Assembly: GCF_031157355.1 (NCBI RefSeq)
Contig: NZ_JAVIFT010000001.1
Coordinates: 1,417,200 to 1,481,199 of the forward strand
Direction: 5' to 3'
DNA from: Hyphomicrobium sp. LHD-15
Lineage (GTDB): Bacteria > Pseudomonadota > Alphaproteobacteria > Rhizobiales > Hyphomicrobiaceae
DNA length: 64,000 bases
Part shown: piece after piece, positions 28,243 to 36,822 of the stretch
Numbering within the stretch: the first letter of the stretch is position 1
Layout: every line of letters begins with the position of its first letter
Translations under genes and position numbers: made by a program
Notes under the pieces: model-generated
The model's input: only the letters and a program-made list of their open reading frames with translations
Databases searched by the model: none
Told to the model about the DNA's origin: nothing

Positions 28243-28497
28243 CCGGCCTCCAAGGGTGCCGGGCAGGTCTCTCGCTTGTGCTTGAGATCGGCGGGTTATA
28301 GCCGCGACGGGCGGGAATGGCAATCGACGTTCGCCCAGCAAATACAGGGCTCAGCGCGGAAAAAGCGCCGAATTAACCCTTGCGGCCGCAAGCCACTCCA
28401 GGGCGCCCTGACCTGGGTTTGGGCGGCTGTGATATACTATTTTTAAGTCAGCCGTCCTCGTGGCCTTGGACCAAAGGATTTGGGACCAGAGAATTTG

Positions 28498-28908
28498 ATG
28501 ACACGCAAAGTGACCAAGCGCCGACCGGCGCAGGAGCAAGACAAGCTCATCTTCACGGCGCTCCGCGAATCAGGACGCCCCGTTTCGGCCTATGAGATCA
28601 TCGACCAGCTTCGCGATCGGGCGACGCTTGCGCCGCAGACCGTCTATCGAGCCCTCGACCGGCTGATCGCCTCCGGCTCCGCCCACCGGCTGGAATCACT
28701 CAACGCGTTCGTCGCGTGCTGCCAAACCGGGCACCAGGGATCGGCCGTGTTCGCGATCTGCGAGGACTGCGGAACAGTGACGGAGTTTGCCGAAGCCCGC
28801 GCCGTCGACGCGCTTTCAAGCTGGGCCAAGAAGTCCAAGTTCGCCGTACGCGCGATGACGCTGGAATTGCGCGGGCGCTGTGGGGCCTGCGCGGCGCAGA
28901 TGGCGTGA
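28498..28908 (+). CDS. zur: Fur-family transcriptional regulator, probably zinc uptake regulator
   Basis: About 136 residues from ATG 28498. The N-terminal winged helix has VSAYEIIDQLRD and APQTVYRALDRLIASG (recognition helix). The C-terminal domain has CEDCG and CGAC, the two structural zinc pairs, plus His/Cys in CCQTGHQGSAVF. The CQTGHQ region and absence of the Fur H-H-D-H motif favour Zur. It would repress zinc uptake genes, none of which are here. Divergent from rplY, 255-305 bases apart. Confidence 0.85.
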   Translation: MTRKVTKRRPAQEQDKLIFTALRESGRPVSAYEIIDQLRDRATLAPQTVYRALDRLIASGSAHRLESLNAFVACCQTGHQGSAVFAICEDCGTVTEFAEARAVDALSSWAKKSKFAVRAMTLELRGRCGACAAQMA

Positions 28909-28968
28909 CGACTAGGCAACTGACAGCAGGCAGGCGGCAGGGACACAGAGCCTAGTCGATAAGAAAAT

Positions 28969-29005
28969 GGGCGCGTATCCGGTTGGGTCGGATACGCGCC
29001 CTTGT
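28969..29005 (+). terminator. terminator of zur
   Basis: Perfect 13-base arms GGGCGCGTATCCG and CGGATACGCGCCC with a 7-base loop, then TTGTCTGTCTG. The T tract is weak but the stem is very strong. Confidence 0.8.
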
Positions 29006-29023
29006 CTGTCTGCCGACTACCCT

Positions 29024-29054
29024 AGAGCGCGATTGCGTTGGCAATCCCGCTCTA
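29024..29054. repeat. small palindrome, family B
   Basis: TAGAGCGCGATTGC and GCAATCCCGCTCTA face each other around GTTG, the same TAGAGC ends as the element at 26428. Confidence 0.65.
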
Positions 29055-29061
29055 TCTTTGA

Positions 29062-29170
29062 TGGGACCGATGATTCACGCTTCGGGCATTTCCTGCGCTG
29101 CCGATTCACGCCGCGCCCAATAGGGGCCGCGACGATCGGAGCGCGTGGGTCCGAAGCGATCATGGTCCGG
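29062..29170. repeat. dispersed palindromic repeat, family A, nested copy
   Basis: Outer arms GGGACCGATGATTCACGCTTC (29062-29084) and GAAGCGATCATGGTCC (29152-29168) enclose a second related palindrome (CCGATTCACGCCGCG with CGCGACGATCGG). It looks like one unit inserted in the turn of another. Confidence 0.75.
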
Positions 29171-29231
29171 CACAGCCTGGTTGCGCCGACCCTTTCAGGA
29201 TCAGCCTGCCAAAGGTGGCGCAAAACCTTTT

Positions 29232-29792
29232 TCAGGCTGCCTTCGCTTTCCTGACGGCGCGGGGCCGTGCGGACGCAGCAGGCTTGGATGCCTTGCGGAT
29301 CTGATCGCCGCTCTCCCCTGGCGCCGCGCCGCGATGATGCGTCGTAATCCGCACCTCGCCGCCGAACGCCTCCTGGAGAACAGGGATCGTTCGAGCAGGA
29401 TCAGCCGTCCCGCTCATGAACACATCGAGCGCGGCGTAGCCGGATTCCGGCCAGCTGTGGATGGAGATGTGACTCTCCGCCAGCACCGCAACTCCCGTCA
29501 CCCCGCCCGTAGGCTTCAGGGGGTGAAGATGCATGTGCAGCAGCGTCGCGCCTGCAGCTTCGACACACTTTTTCAGAGTCCGTTCCACGTGCTCGATATC
29601 ATCGAGCTTGCGGGCACCAAACAGATCAACGATCAGGTGCCGGCCGGCATAACTGCCGACGCCGCGGTCCTCGGTCGTGTCCTCAAGAGCAGCGCGCGCA
29701 CCCTGCGCAGACGCATGCAGATCTTCCTTTTGGGCGGGGCTTGAACGAGTCAAGTCCATCCCCAATTGGAAGAGGGTGTCATTAAAGGCCAT
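29232..29792 (-). CDS. speH: S-adenosylmethionine decarboxylase proenzyme
   Basis: Pyruvoyl enzyme that makes decarboxylated SAM for spermidine synthesis. About 186 residues. The self-cleavage site is Glu106-Ser107 in ESHISIHSWPE; His and Cys of the catalytic set are present in HMHLHPLKPTGG and the region before. The core runs from about 46 to 165; about 45 extra N-terminal residues and a basic C-terminal tail (SARPRAVRKAKAA) are beyond the usual length. Spermidine synthesis releases methylthioadenosine, which the 36-38.6 kb cluster probably salvages. Confidence 0.93.
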   Translation of the reverse strand: MAFNDTLFQLGMDLTRSSPAQKEDLHASAQGARAALEDTTEDRGVGSYAGRHLIVDLFGARKLDDIEHVERTLKKCVEAAGATLLHMHLHPLKPTGGVTGVAVLAESHISIHSWPESGYAALDVFMSGTADPARTIPVLQEAFGGEVRITTHHRGAAPGESGDQIRKASKPAASARPRAVRKAKAA

Positions 29793-30028
29793 ATGACCCT
29801 CCCCAACCAGCAGACAGATTCAACCCGAACGCTCCTTACCTTGGGGGTGTGGGGATGGAAGTCCTTGACCTTAAGGGCAGGTGGACGAACGGAGATCGCT
29901 CATATGATGTAAGTCCCCCCCCTCCGCAAGAGAAAAATGACCCTGAAGGCTCAAAAACTTTCGCCGTAACGTCGCAGCGTTTCGACACCGCAATTCGTGA
30001 CGGTTTCACGCTCGCGCGCGAGGGGCTC

Positions 30029-32497
30029 TCACTCCGGTTTCAGGAACTGATCGAGCAGCTTCTTGGCCTTCGCTTTCTTCTTCTCGGCCTTCTCTCCACC
30101 ACCCAGCAAATCGTTCACGATCTCGTCGGTGTTTTTGCCTTCGAGCTGCTTGCCGACCTGCTTGATGGTGTCGATCGCCTTGGGATCTTTGAGGATGCCG
30201 GCGAGATCGGGCGTGTATTTCGGGTTCTCCCAAGGACCATGCACGCGTACCGGCACCTCGATGCCGTTGACATCCTGCGCGCCGCCCTGCCCGGACAGGC
30301 TCGCGACCAGCTTCGGACGCAGCATGTAGTCGACTTCACGCGTGGGAAGCGTGACGCGGCCGGAACCCGAGAGGCGCATCAGCGGGCTCAGGAGTTTCAG
30401 ATCCTGATTTTCGGCGACGCCCTGGTTCACGGTCCAGGTCGAGGTCATCTCGCTGAAGTCGGTCTTGTCGGATGGGGCGGTGCCGAGCCCGCCGAACCTT
30501 CCTTTGCTGAGACCGCGCATCATCTCGGCGACGTTGATGCCGATGATGGCGCCGTCGGCGAAGGCAAACTCGAACTTGCCGTTCAACGTTTCTACGAGCT
30601 GGCGTTCGGTTGCTCCCTGCCCGGCCAGCGCGAGCGCCAGCCGGCCCTTGCCAGTCAGGCGATCCAGCTCTGCGGCATCTTTCAGGAACGGCTGGGCGGA
30701 GATGCCGTCGAGCGCAATGTTCGCGGTCAGGCTCGCGGAGTTGCCGGCGGTGCCGTCGAGCGTGATGGTGCCGTGGCCCTTGCCTTCGTAGAGGCGCACC
30801 TCGTCCAGCGTGGTCTTCATCACGCGGTTCTTGAGCGCGATCGTCAGATCGGATTGATCGAGCCGGATCGTGCGCACCGTGAGGCGCCCGACCGAAAGCT
30901 TGGCGTTGGCGTCGATGCGGCCGAGGCCATCGATATCGAGCGGCTCCTCGTCCCAGCCGTCGCGCTTGGTGTAGCCCTTCACGCGTGGACCAGCCGGCGC
31001 GCTTTCCTCGCCGCGACCCAAGAGGTCCTCGATCGACTGCGCGCCTCCCTGTTGTGCTTTCGGTGCGCCCGACGTCGACGAGGATGGGCTCGCGCTACCA
31101 TGCGATCGATAGGTGTTGAGATCGAGCTCGGTGAGCCTGAGATTGGCCTTCACATAGGGCCGGGCGCCCCGGGTATCGAGACTGATTTCTCCGCGCGCCG
31201 TCGTCTGGTCGAGGACGATCTCGGCGGTCGAAAACATGTATTGATCCGGCTTGCCGCGGAACAACCCCTTGGCGGTCAGTGCGCCGAAGCCGTTAGACGG
31301 CGCGATCTCGGTTCCGAGCCAGCCTGCCAGCTCGCGCGCCGACGGCGACTTTGCCGACAGAATGCCTTCGGCGGTGAGATCCTTATCGAAGCTCGCCGAG
31401 CCATCGAACGTAGCATCGAGCGCATCGGTGCCAAGCGTCAGCTTGAGCTTGGCGGGGCGGTGATCCATGACCTCGGAGACGGAGGTCAGGGTGCTGTCGA
31501 AATTCACCGTCTTGCCCTTCCAGGCCAGATTGCCCTTGGCGAGCAGCGGCTCGGTCAACGCGGCCAGGCCAAGCTCGACATTGATGGCCGAGAACGTCGA
31601 ACGGCTGCCGGTGCGCGCGTCGCCATAGTTCAACGTGCCGTTATCGATGCGTACGTCTTCGAGCTTTACGTCACCGACGCGCAAGCGCTGCCCGCTCCGG
31701 CCAGACGCATCGATCGGCGGCGCATCGGAGGTCGCCCCCCCGGCCTGGGCGAGCCGGATCCGATCGCGGCGTTCGTCCACTTCGGCAAAGTCCCACGAGC
31801 GGCGGCCGCTGCCATCCACCTCGAGATTGAAGACGGGGTCGCGCAGGTGCATGGTTTTCACGCGCACCTCACGCTGCAGCAACGGCAGCAGCGCCACGCT
31901 GACATCGAGCGATTGCATGGTGACGAGAGGTTTTGCACCTTCGAAACCCGGCGCGCCCGACAGCGAAACGTCGGCCAGGGAAATGCCGACGCCCGGATAG
32001 ATCGTGAAGGACGAGGGACCGGAGATCACGAGATCGCGGCCGGTTTTTTCCTTGACGGCGGCGATCACGCGGTCGCGCACGAAATTCGCAGGCAGCGCCG
32101 TCAGCGCGAACGCCACCGCGCCGGCCGCCATCGCGATGACGCCAAGCGCGCCGTAGAACACCACCGATCCCAACCCGGAGCGCCCGCGCGGCGCTGCGGC
32201 GTAGCGGGTTTCGGGATGCTGGGGATATGGCATGGGTCCGCGCGGACCGGCGGCGAGCGGCGGTCCGTACTGATGAGGCACCCGCGCTCTTCCTGGCAGG
32301 CCTTGGGCGGGCTCGCCTTGCGGCGACGGCCGCTGGGGCGGCGGGTATCCAAGGTGCGGCTCCGGTCGCTGGTCCGGTCTGTGGCCGGCGCGATAATCGT
32401 CCGGTGCCGGCCTCTGCGGCGAACCGGTCCGCTCCTCGGATGGGCGATAGGTTTCCAGCCGGGGCGGCCTCCCCTGCGGCGGGGTTCTGTTCGTCAT
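30029..32497 (-). CDS. AsmA-family protein with a Pro-rich N-terminal extension
   Basis: About 822 residues. Residues 1-108 are a Pro/Arg/Gln-rich, probably disordered cytoplasmic segment. One membrane anchor follows (about 110-135), then the AsmA start pattern (GRDLVISGPSSFTIYPGVGISLADVSLSG) and a long beta-rich periplasmic part. The C-terminal AsmA domain (about 590-780) contains GKFEFAFADGAIIGINVAEMMRGL and VEDYMLRPKLVASL-like strands. Relatives bridge inner and outer membrane in lipid transport or homeostasis; this role is inferred. The start has AGGAG upstream. A long opposite-strand open frame over this gene is a shadow. Confidence 0.92.
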   Translation of the reverse strand: MTNRTPPQGRPPRLETYRPSEERTGSPQRPAPDDYRAGHRPDQRPEPHLGYPPPQRPSPQGEPAQGLPGRARVPHQYGPPLAAGPRGPMPYPQHPETRYAAAPRGRSGLGSVVFYGALGVIAMAAGAVAFALTALPANFVRDRVIAAVKEKTGRDLVISGPSSFTIYPGVGISLADVSLSGAPGFEGAKPLVTMQSLDVSVALLPLLQREVRVKTMHLRDPVFNLEVDGSGRRSWDFAEVDERRDRIRLAQAGGATSDAPPIDASGRSGQRLRVGDVKLEDVRIDNGTLNYGDARTGSRSTFSAINVELGLAALTEPLLAKGNLAWKGKTVNFDSTLTSVSEVMDHRPAKLKLTLGTDALDATFDGSASFDKDLTAEGILSAKSPSARELAGWLGTEIAPSNGFGALTAKGLFRGKPDQYMFSTAEIVLDQTTARGEISLDTRGARPYVKANLRLTELDLNTYRSHGSASPSSSTSGAPKAQQGGAQSIEDLLGRGEESAPAGPRVKGYTKRDGWDEEPLDIDGLGRIDANAKLSVGRLTVRTIRLDQSDLTIALKNRVMKTTLDEVRLYEGKGHGTITLDGTAGNSASLTANIALDGISAQPFLKDAAELDRLTGKGRLALALAGQGATERQLVETLNGKFEFAFADGAIIGINVAEMMRGLSKGRFGGLGTAPSDKTDFSEMTSTWTVNQGVAENQDLKLLSPLMRLSGSGRVTLPTREVDYMLRPKLVASLSGQGGAQDVNGIEVPVRVHGPWENPKYTPDLAGILKDPKAIDTIKQVGKQLEGKNTDEIVNDLLGGGEKAEKKKAKAKKLLDQFLKPE

Positions 32498-32901
32498 CGG
32501 TCTCCTGACCTCATGGGTCTGGTGGTATGGGGTCTGGTTCTATGGGGCTTCGATCTCAGGACCGGCCACATCTATCGGGGACGCACACATCATCCCGCAG
32601 ACACAAGATCCCACGGATACGCAAGCTAAAGCTCGTAATCGGTAATTGTGTCAGGGCGCGGCCCAACGTGCGCGCCCGGCCGTACATTTATCCACGCTTT
32701 GGGGCGACACGGGCCGGACTGATGCCTCAGGCCCTATTCGCATCGAGATCCGATTCCGGATTCAACCTCAGAGGGTCAATCTCACCCTTCGTTAACGTTG
32801 TATTTACCATAATTTATCCTGCCATATTATTAACTTAAGCGGCATTATCGTGCCGTTATTGGGTCTGCATTTCGACACGCGACTCTGTCACTCTTCAACC
32901 T
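32498..32901. other. 404-base intergenic region
   Basis: Separates the AsmA gene and the nuclease gene, which diverge, so it carries both promoters. The part 32780-32850 is clearly AT-rich against the surrounding sequence (TAATTTATCC, ATATTATTAAC). No gene, repeat or recognised operator seen. Confidence 0.5.
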
Positions 32902-33615
32902 ATGAGTGAGCATGTTCGTGTCGTCCGTCCGCTGCTTCCGGTGGCGTTTGCGCTGGCCACAGCGGTTTATCTTCTGGTTCCCTCCTCCGGCTCCGCGCGA
33001 GCCCCGGGCGGGGATATCCTCAGCGGCTCGGCGACCGTCATCGACGGCGATACGCTCGAGATCGCCGGAGAGCGGATTCGCCTCGAAGGCATCGATGCCC
33101 CGGAGACGGATCAAACCTGCGGAGGCGGCTGGTTCGGAAGCTGGAAATGCGGTCGCGCCGCCACGGCGCAACTGCGGTGGATGGTCGGCGGGCGGCGTGT
33201 CGATTGCCAATCCGCCGGGCGCGACAAGTACGGGCGTGTACTCGGCTGGTGCTCGGCCGACGGGCGAGACATCAACGCGGAGATGGTTCGCACCGGTCAT
33301 GCCTGGGCTTTCGTGAAATACTCCACGAAATATCAAACCATTGAAGCCGAAGCCCGCAAGGCGAAGATCGGCATCTGGAAGGGCGAAGCCGAGCCGCCGT
33401 GGACATTCCGCGAGCATCGCTGGGACGTTGCGGAAACGGCGGCACCCGAAGGCTGCGCGATCAAGGGCAACATCACCGAGAACGGCCACATCTTTCATAT
33501 GCCGTGGAGCCCCTGGTACGCGAAGGTGAAGGTGGAGCCTGAGAAAGGCGAGCGCTGGTTCTGCAGCGAGAGCGAGGCGGTCAAGGCCGGCTTCCGGCCG
33601 GCGGCGGGACCGTAA
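32902..33615 (+). CDS. exported thermonuclease-like (SNase) protein with a C-terminal sunset domain
   Basis: About 237 residues. An N-terminal membrane/signal segment (about 9-27) is followed by a staphylococcal-nuclease fold (42-150): ATVIDGDTLEIAGERIRLEGIDAPE and GRDKYGRVLGWC hold the Ca-binding Asp and catalytic Arg/Glu positions. Residues about 175-230 (CAIKGNITENGHIFHMPWSPWYAKV...RWFCSESEAVKAGFR) match the sunset domain, a small Cys/His domain often fused to such nucleases. Probably a periplasmic nuclease for nutrient or DNA turnover. Confidence 0.9.
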   Translation: MSEHVRVVRPLLPVAFALATAVYLLVPSSGSARAPGGDILSGSATVIDGDTLEIAGERIRLEGIDAPETDQTCGGGWFGSWKCGRAATAQLRWMVGGRRVDCQSAGRDKYGRVLGWCSADGRDINAEMVRTGHAWAFVKYSTKYQTIEAEARKAKIGIWKGEAEPPWTFREHRWDVAETAAPEGCAIKGNITENGHIFHMPWSPWYAKVKVEPEKGERWFCSESEAVKAGFRPAAGP

Positions 33616-33650
33616 AGGGCGGCAGCAGGACGAGATAAAACAACGAAGGC

Positions 33651-33680
33651 GGGTCGGCGGAAAGCCGGCCCGTTTGATTT
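33651..33680 (+). terminator. terminator after the nuclease gene
   Basis: GGGTCGGC and GCCGGCCC pair (one T-G) around GGAAA, followed by GTTTGATTTT, 36 bases after the stop. Confidence 0.75.
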
Positions 33681-33824
33681 TCAATTGCCGGAAACCTTCC
33701 CATCGCGGCGCAAGATGGTTGGCAGATTGACTTCCCATAACGGAGGGAAGACATTCCCGAATATCTGCACGCGTCGCGTTTCGCTCCCAGCAGCGCCGGG
33801 TCTCAAAGAAGGGAAACGTCCCCC

Positions 33825-34664
33825 ATGGTCCGCCGTCCGAAACACTCGTTCTTCGCTTTCTCGATCGCGACATTGGCCGCAGTTGCCGCCTGCCTGCCGG
33901 GCACCGCGCTCGCAAGCGACAGCTGGCCCGGCATCCATGCCGAGGCCTTCGCCGGGCGCGCCATCCAGGACGGCCGCGGGATGGTGAAGCTCACGGCGCC
34001 CTATCGACCGGACGACGTACGCAGCGTGCCGATCGAGGCCGACATCACGCTCGGGCACGATGCCTCCGACCAAGGCCGCAGTATCAAATCGGTCTCGTTC
34101 GTGGTGGATGAAAATCCTTCGCCGGTCGCCGCCGTGTTCCGGCTGGGCGAGGCGCGCACCCACGCGCATATCATCACCCACATCCGTCTCGATCAGCAGT
34201 CCGATGTGCGCGTCATCGTCGAAACCAGCGACGGCAAACTCTACATGGCCGAGCAACTGGTGAAGTTCGCAGGCGGGCAGGCGTCGTGTTCGGCGCCTCC
34301 TGTCGGCGATCCGGCCGAAATTGCCGCCAACATGGGTAAGATGGATTTTGCGGCCGTCGGCAATAAACCCAGCGGGTCGCACCAGATCGCGCGCGCACGC
34401 TACAGCCTCAACCATCCGAACCACACCGGCATGGTGCTGGATCCGGTGAGCCTGCTCTATATCCCGCTGTTGATGGTGGATCGGATCGAAGCGCGCCAGG
34501 GCGACGCGCTGGTGTTCGAAATGACCGGCTCGATCACGCTCGCACAGAACCCGATGGTGGAGTTCGACTACTTGACGAACGGCGCGGCGGAGATGTCCAT
34601 CACTGCGCATGACACAAACGGGGCCGCCTGGACGCGGCACTTCCCGATCGGCCCCGCCGGCTGA
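33825..34664 (+). CDS. quinoprotein dehydrogenase-associated SoxYZ-like carrier
   Basis: About 279 residues with a signal peptide ending ALAS. The N-terminal SoxY-like half ends in GGQASCSAPP, which corresponds to the swinging-arm Cys motif (GGCGG) of SoxY but with Cys two residues later. The C-terminal SoxZ-like half contains NHPNHTGMVLDP and the end TAHDTNGAAWTRHF. Fused SoxYZ proteins of this type are found next to PQQ dehydrogenase genes, where their job is unknown. Here it lies about 12 kb from the quinoprotein island. Confidence 0.85.
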   Translation: MVRRPKHSFFAFSIATLAAVAACLPGTALASDSWPGIHAEAFAGRAIQDGRGMVKLTAPYRPDDVRSVPIEADITLGHDASDQGRSIKSVSFVVDENPSPVAAVFRLGEARTHAHIITHIRLDQQSDVRVIVETSDGKLYMAEQLVKFAGGQASCSAPPVGDPAEIAANMGKMDFAAVGNKPSGSHQIARARYSLNHPNHTGMVLDPVSLLYIPLLMVDRIEARQGDALVFEMTGSITLAQNPMVEFDYLTNGAAEMSITAHDTNGAAWTRHFPIGPAG

Positions 34665-34724
34665 ACGTAATCAGCGCGGCACCATCCTGCGTGAACGTCG
34701 CTCATTCGCGATGCAACGGCCGCT

Positions 34725-34749
34725 GGAACCTATTTTCCGACCGAACGTT
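34725..34749 (+). promoter_or_regulatory. EcfG-type general stress promoter
   Basis: GGAAC at 34725-34729, a 16-base spacer, and CGTT at 34746-34749 match the alphaproteobacterial sigma-EcfG consensus exactly. It lies 40 bases before the DUF1328 start. Confidence 0.75.
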
Positions 34750-34788
34750 ATGACGAGGTAACGAACTTCGAAACGCTCGGAGAGAATA

Positions 34789-34962
34789 ATGGGCAATTTA
34801 TTGCACTGGGCCGTTGTTTTCCTCGTGGTTGCACTTGTTGCGGCGTTTCTGGGCTTCGGCGGCGTAGCCGGTACAGCAATGGAAGGAGCTCGTCTCCTGT
34901 TCTGGGTGGCGATTGTTTTCCTCGTCATCTCGCTCGTACTCGGCCTCATACGTCGAGCCTAG
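34789..34962 (+). CDS. DUF1328 (UPF0391, YtjA-like) small membrane protein
   Basis: A 57-residue protein starting MGNLLHWAVVFLVVALV with GGAGAG six to ten bases upstream. Two membrane segments (about 4-27 and 34-54) and the central LGFGGVAGTAMEGARLLFW are typical of the family. Function unknown; members are often stress-induced, in agreement with the EcfG promoter upstream and the CsbD gene downstream. Confidence 0.9.
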   Translation: MGNLLHWAVVFLVVALVAAFLGFGGVAGTAMEGARLLFWVAIVFLVISLVLGLIRRA

Positions 34963-35039
34963 GTGACGACGCGCGAGCATTGCCGCGAGGCGGTGTCCGT
35001 TTTTGATCGACATCCATCTCTAGTCATGACGCGAACGCG

Positions 35040-35063
35040 CGTGCCGACATAAGCGTCGGCACG
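35040..35063. other. stem-loop between DUF1328 and csbD genes
   Basis: Perfect CGTGCCGAC / GTCGGCACG with a 6-base loop and no T tract. It may protect or process the mRNA between the two genes or be a weak operator. Confidence 0.5.
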
Positions 35064-35122
35064 ACGAAGGAGTTGTGACTTGCGCTACTCACGACACTCT
35101 CAACAAACATAGGAGTTTTGCG

Positions 35123-35320
35123 ATGAACTGGGATCGTATCGAAGGTAACTGGAAGCAGTTCTCCGGCCAGGTGAAGGAGAAGTGGGGCAAGCTCACCGAC
35201 GACGACCTGACCACCATCAACGGCCGCCGCGAGCAGCTCGAAGGCAAGATCCAAGAGCGCTATGGATACGGCAAGGACCAGGTGAAGAAGGAACTCGACG
35301 ACTGGTCGAACTCGCTCTAA
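35123..35320 (+). CDS. CsbD family stress protein
   Basis: About 65 residues from ATG 35123 with AGGAG upstream. The whole sequence is CsbD-like: MNWDRIEGNWKQFSGQVKEKWGKLTDDDL then a helical, charged rest. Members are abundant under general stress; mechanism unknown. Could be read from the EcfG promoter at 34725 or from its own. Confidence 0.93.
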   Translation: MNWDRIEGNWKQFSGQVKEKWGKLTDDDLTTINGRREQLEGKIQERYGYGKDQVKKELDDWSNSL

Positions 35321-35346
35321 GCGGGACGATCGCTCATTCGAGCAAT

Positions 35347-35388
35347 AAAAAAATCCGTCGGCGAGCGATGCTCGCCGGCGGATTTTTC
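35347..35388. terminator. bidirectional terminator
   Basis: AAAAATCCGTCGGCGAGC and GCTCGCCGGCGGATTTTT pair with one G-T and a 3-base loop, with A and T tracts on the two flanks. Serves csbD (+) and the convergent gene ending at 35413 (-). Confidence 0.92.
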
Positions 35389-35412
35389 GTAGGTCGAAAA
35401 GAAACTGTGCGC

Positions 35413-35826
35413 TCAACCGCCCGGGAACGTAATCATGATCTTCATGCGCACGAGCTCCGGGAAATACGCTTCGAGCCCCTTGCCGGCGAAATAGAGAATG
35501 GTGCCGAGGAGAATCAGCGCCGGAATGGATGCCAACACCGCCTTCAGGAAAAACGCTACCAGGCGTAGAAACGGAACATCGAAGCGCTGAACGGACGCCG
35601 GAACGGGGTCATCGTTGTAGGCGGTCGGCGCCGGCCGGCCACGCGAGAGATAGGACGGGGGGTCTCCGAGAGAGGCGTCCATGCCGGAGCGGCCTTCGCG
35701 CTCCCGCTTGTCCCGTTGCTCGCGCTCCCTTGCCTCCCGTGCGCGGGCGTCGCGCTCACGTCGCAGGGTGCGGGGCAGATCGTCAAAATCGCTGTCCGCC
35801 GTCAGCGGAAAATTCGCATCCGTCAT
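35413..35826 (-). CDS. predicted membrane protein of unknown function
   Basis: About 137 residues from ATG 35826. The N-terminal half is hydrophilic with an Arg/Glu-rich helix (RREREDAR-like pattern, residues 18-50); one membrane segment follows (about 90-118), with a short tail. No family recognised. Confidence 0.55.
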   Translation of the reverse strand: MTDANFPLTADSDFDDLPRTLRRERDARAREAREREQRDKREREGRSGMDASLGDPPSYLSRGRPAPTAYNDDPVPASVQRFDVPFLRLVAFFLKAVLASIPALILLGTILYFAGKGLEAYFPELVRMKIMITFPGG

Positions 35827-35870
35827 ATCGTCACCATAACTCCACAAAAGGCGTGGTATCGCCCCTTAGA

Positions 35871-35924
35871 CGAGACCGATGATTCACGCTTCGGACGGAT
35901 AGGGCCCGAAGCGATCATGGTCTC
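35871..35924. repeat. dispersed palindromic repeat, family A, best copy
   Basis: GAGACCGATGATTCACGCTT and GAAGCGATCATGGTCTC form long facing arms around CGGACGGATAGGGCC. The clearest single unit of the family. Confidence 0.8.
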
Positions 35925-36011
35925 CCGCAGCGTTTGCGCGGGCGCGCGCGCTGCTATCCTCGCGAAAAGGTTATTGCTAAGTTGCGCCACGAATTTGACC
36001 GGGAGGTGTTC

Positions 36012-36542
36012 TTGAACTCACTAAAAGACCTGATCCGTACCATTCCGGACTACCCCAAGCGCGGCATTATGTTCCGCGACGTGACCACCCTCCTCGGAGA
36101 CGCACAGGGCTTCAAGGCGGCCATCGCGCAGATGGCCGAGCCCTACCGGACGCAGCCGATCGATGCCGTCGCCGGCATCGAGGCGCGCGGGTTCATCCTG
36201 GGCGGCGCCATCGCAGACCGCCTCGGCTGCGGCTTCATTCCGATCCGCAAAAAGGGCAAATTGCCCTGGAAAACCATCGGCCAGGAGTATTCGCTCGAAT
36301 ACGGCGTCGATGTCATCGAAATCCACGAGGACGCACTCGCGCCGGGTCAGCGGATCCTGATTGTTGACGACCTGATCGCAACCGGAGGCACGGCGGAAGC
36401 AGCCGCCAAGCTGATCAGACGCTCAGGCGGCACCATCGTGGGGGCGACCTTCATCATCGACCTTCCCGATCTCGGGGGCAGCAAGCTTCTGAAAAGCCAC
36501 GATATCGCGTGTCATTCCCTTGTGGCATTCGAAGGACATTGA
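36012..36542 (+). CDS. apt: adenine phosphoribosyltransferase
   Basis: Makes AMP from adenine and PRPP. About 176 residues. The TTG at 36012 is proposed as start since GGGAGG lies 5 bases upstream and the protein then opens [19 protein letters not shown], as other Apt proteins do; an ATG at 35934 would add 26 residues with no homology. The PRPP loop is [29 protein letters not shown] and KGKLPW are also typical. First gene of a cluster with mtnA and a class II aldolase, so adenine from methylthioadenosine is a likely source. Confidence 0.93.
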   Translation: MNSLKDLIRTIPDYPKRGIMFRDVTTLLGDAQGFKAAIAQMAEPYRTQPIDAVAGIEARGFILGGAIADRLGCGFIPIRKKGKLPWKTIGQEYSLEYGVDVIEIHEDALAPGQRILIVDDLIATGGTAEAAAKLIRRSGGTIVGATFIIDLPDLGGSKLLKSHDIACHSLVAFEGH

Positions 36543-36785
36543 ATGGGTCTTTCGGCGACGGCACTGGCAACTGCGCTCGAGACCATCCGCCGCTGGCGGG
36601 ATGATCCCGAGACGCCGGTTGCCTGCCCAAGCTGCGGCAGAAGCGGCCTCGCCATCGCCGATCGCTCCGCCAGGCCTTACGCCGAGTGGTACCAGCTCTC
36701 CTGCGGGCTCTCGGACGGGGGATGCGGACTCGACGAAACGATCCATATTCCTTTAGGACCGCCGGTGATGGGCGGGCTCGACTGA
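36543..36785 (+). CDS. small zinc-ribbon-like protein
   Basis: About 80 residues, starting directly after the apt stop. Four Cys (CPSCG at 28-32, then SCG and GCG about 22-30 residues later) could hold a zinc. Placed between apt and mtnA with no gaps, so co-transcribed. Function unknown; no DNA-binding motif is recognised. Confidence 0.7.
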   Translation: MGLSATALATALETIRRWRDDPETPVACPSCGRSGLAIADRSARPYAEWYQLSCGLSDGGCGLDETIHIPLGPPVMGGLD

Positions 36786-36822
36786 GCAACGCACAACGCA
36801 AAACCGGGCTGCGGGGCATCCG

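Noticed and set aside
29849..32629. 926-residue plus-strand open frame
   Set aside because: It is antisense to the AsmA gene, which has a ribosome site, membrane anchor and family motifs; the plus-strand translation has no recognisable domain.
24582..35924. Palindromic repeats as insertion sequences
   Set aside because: Units are only 50-110 bases, contain no transposase frame and lack target duplications that I could see.
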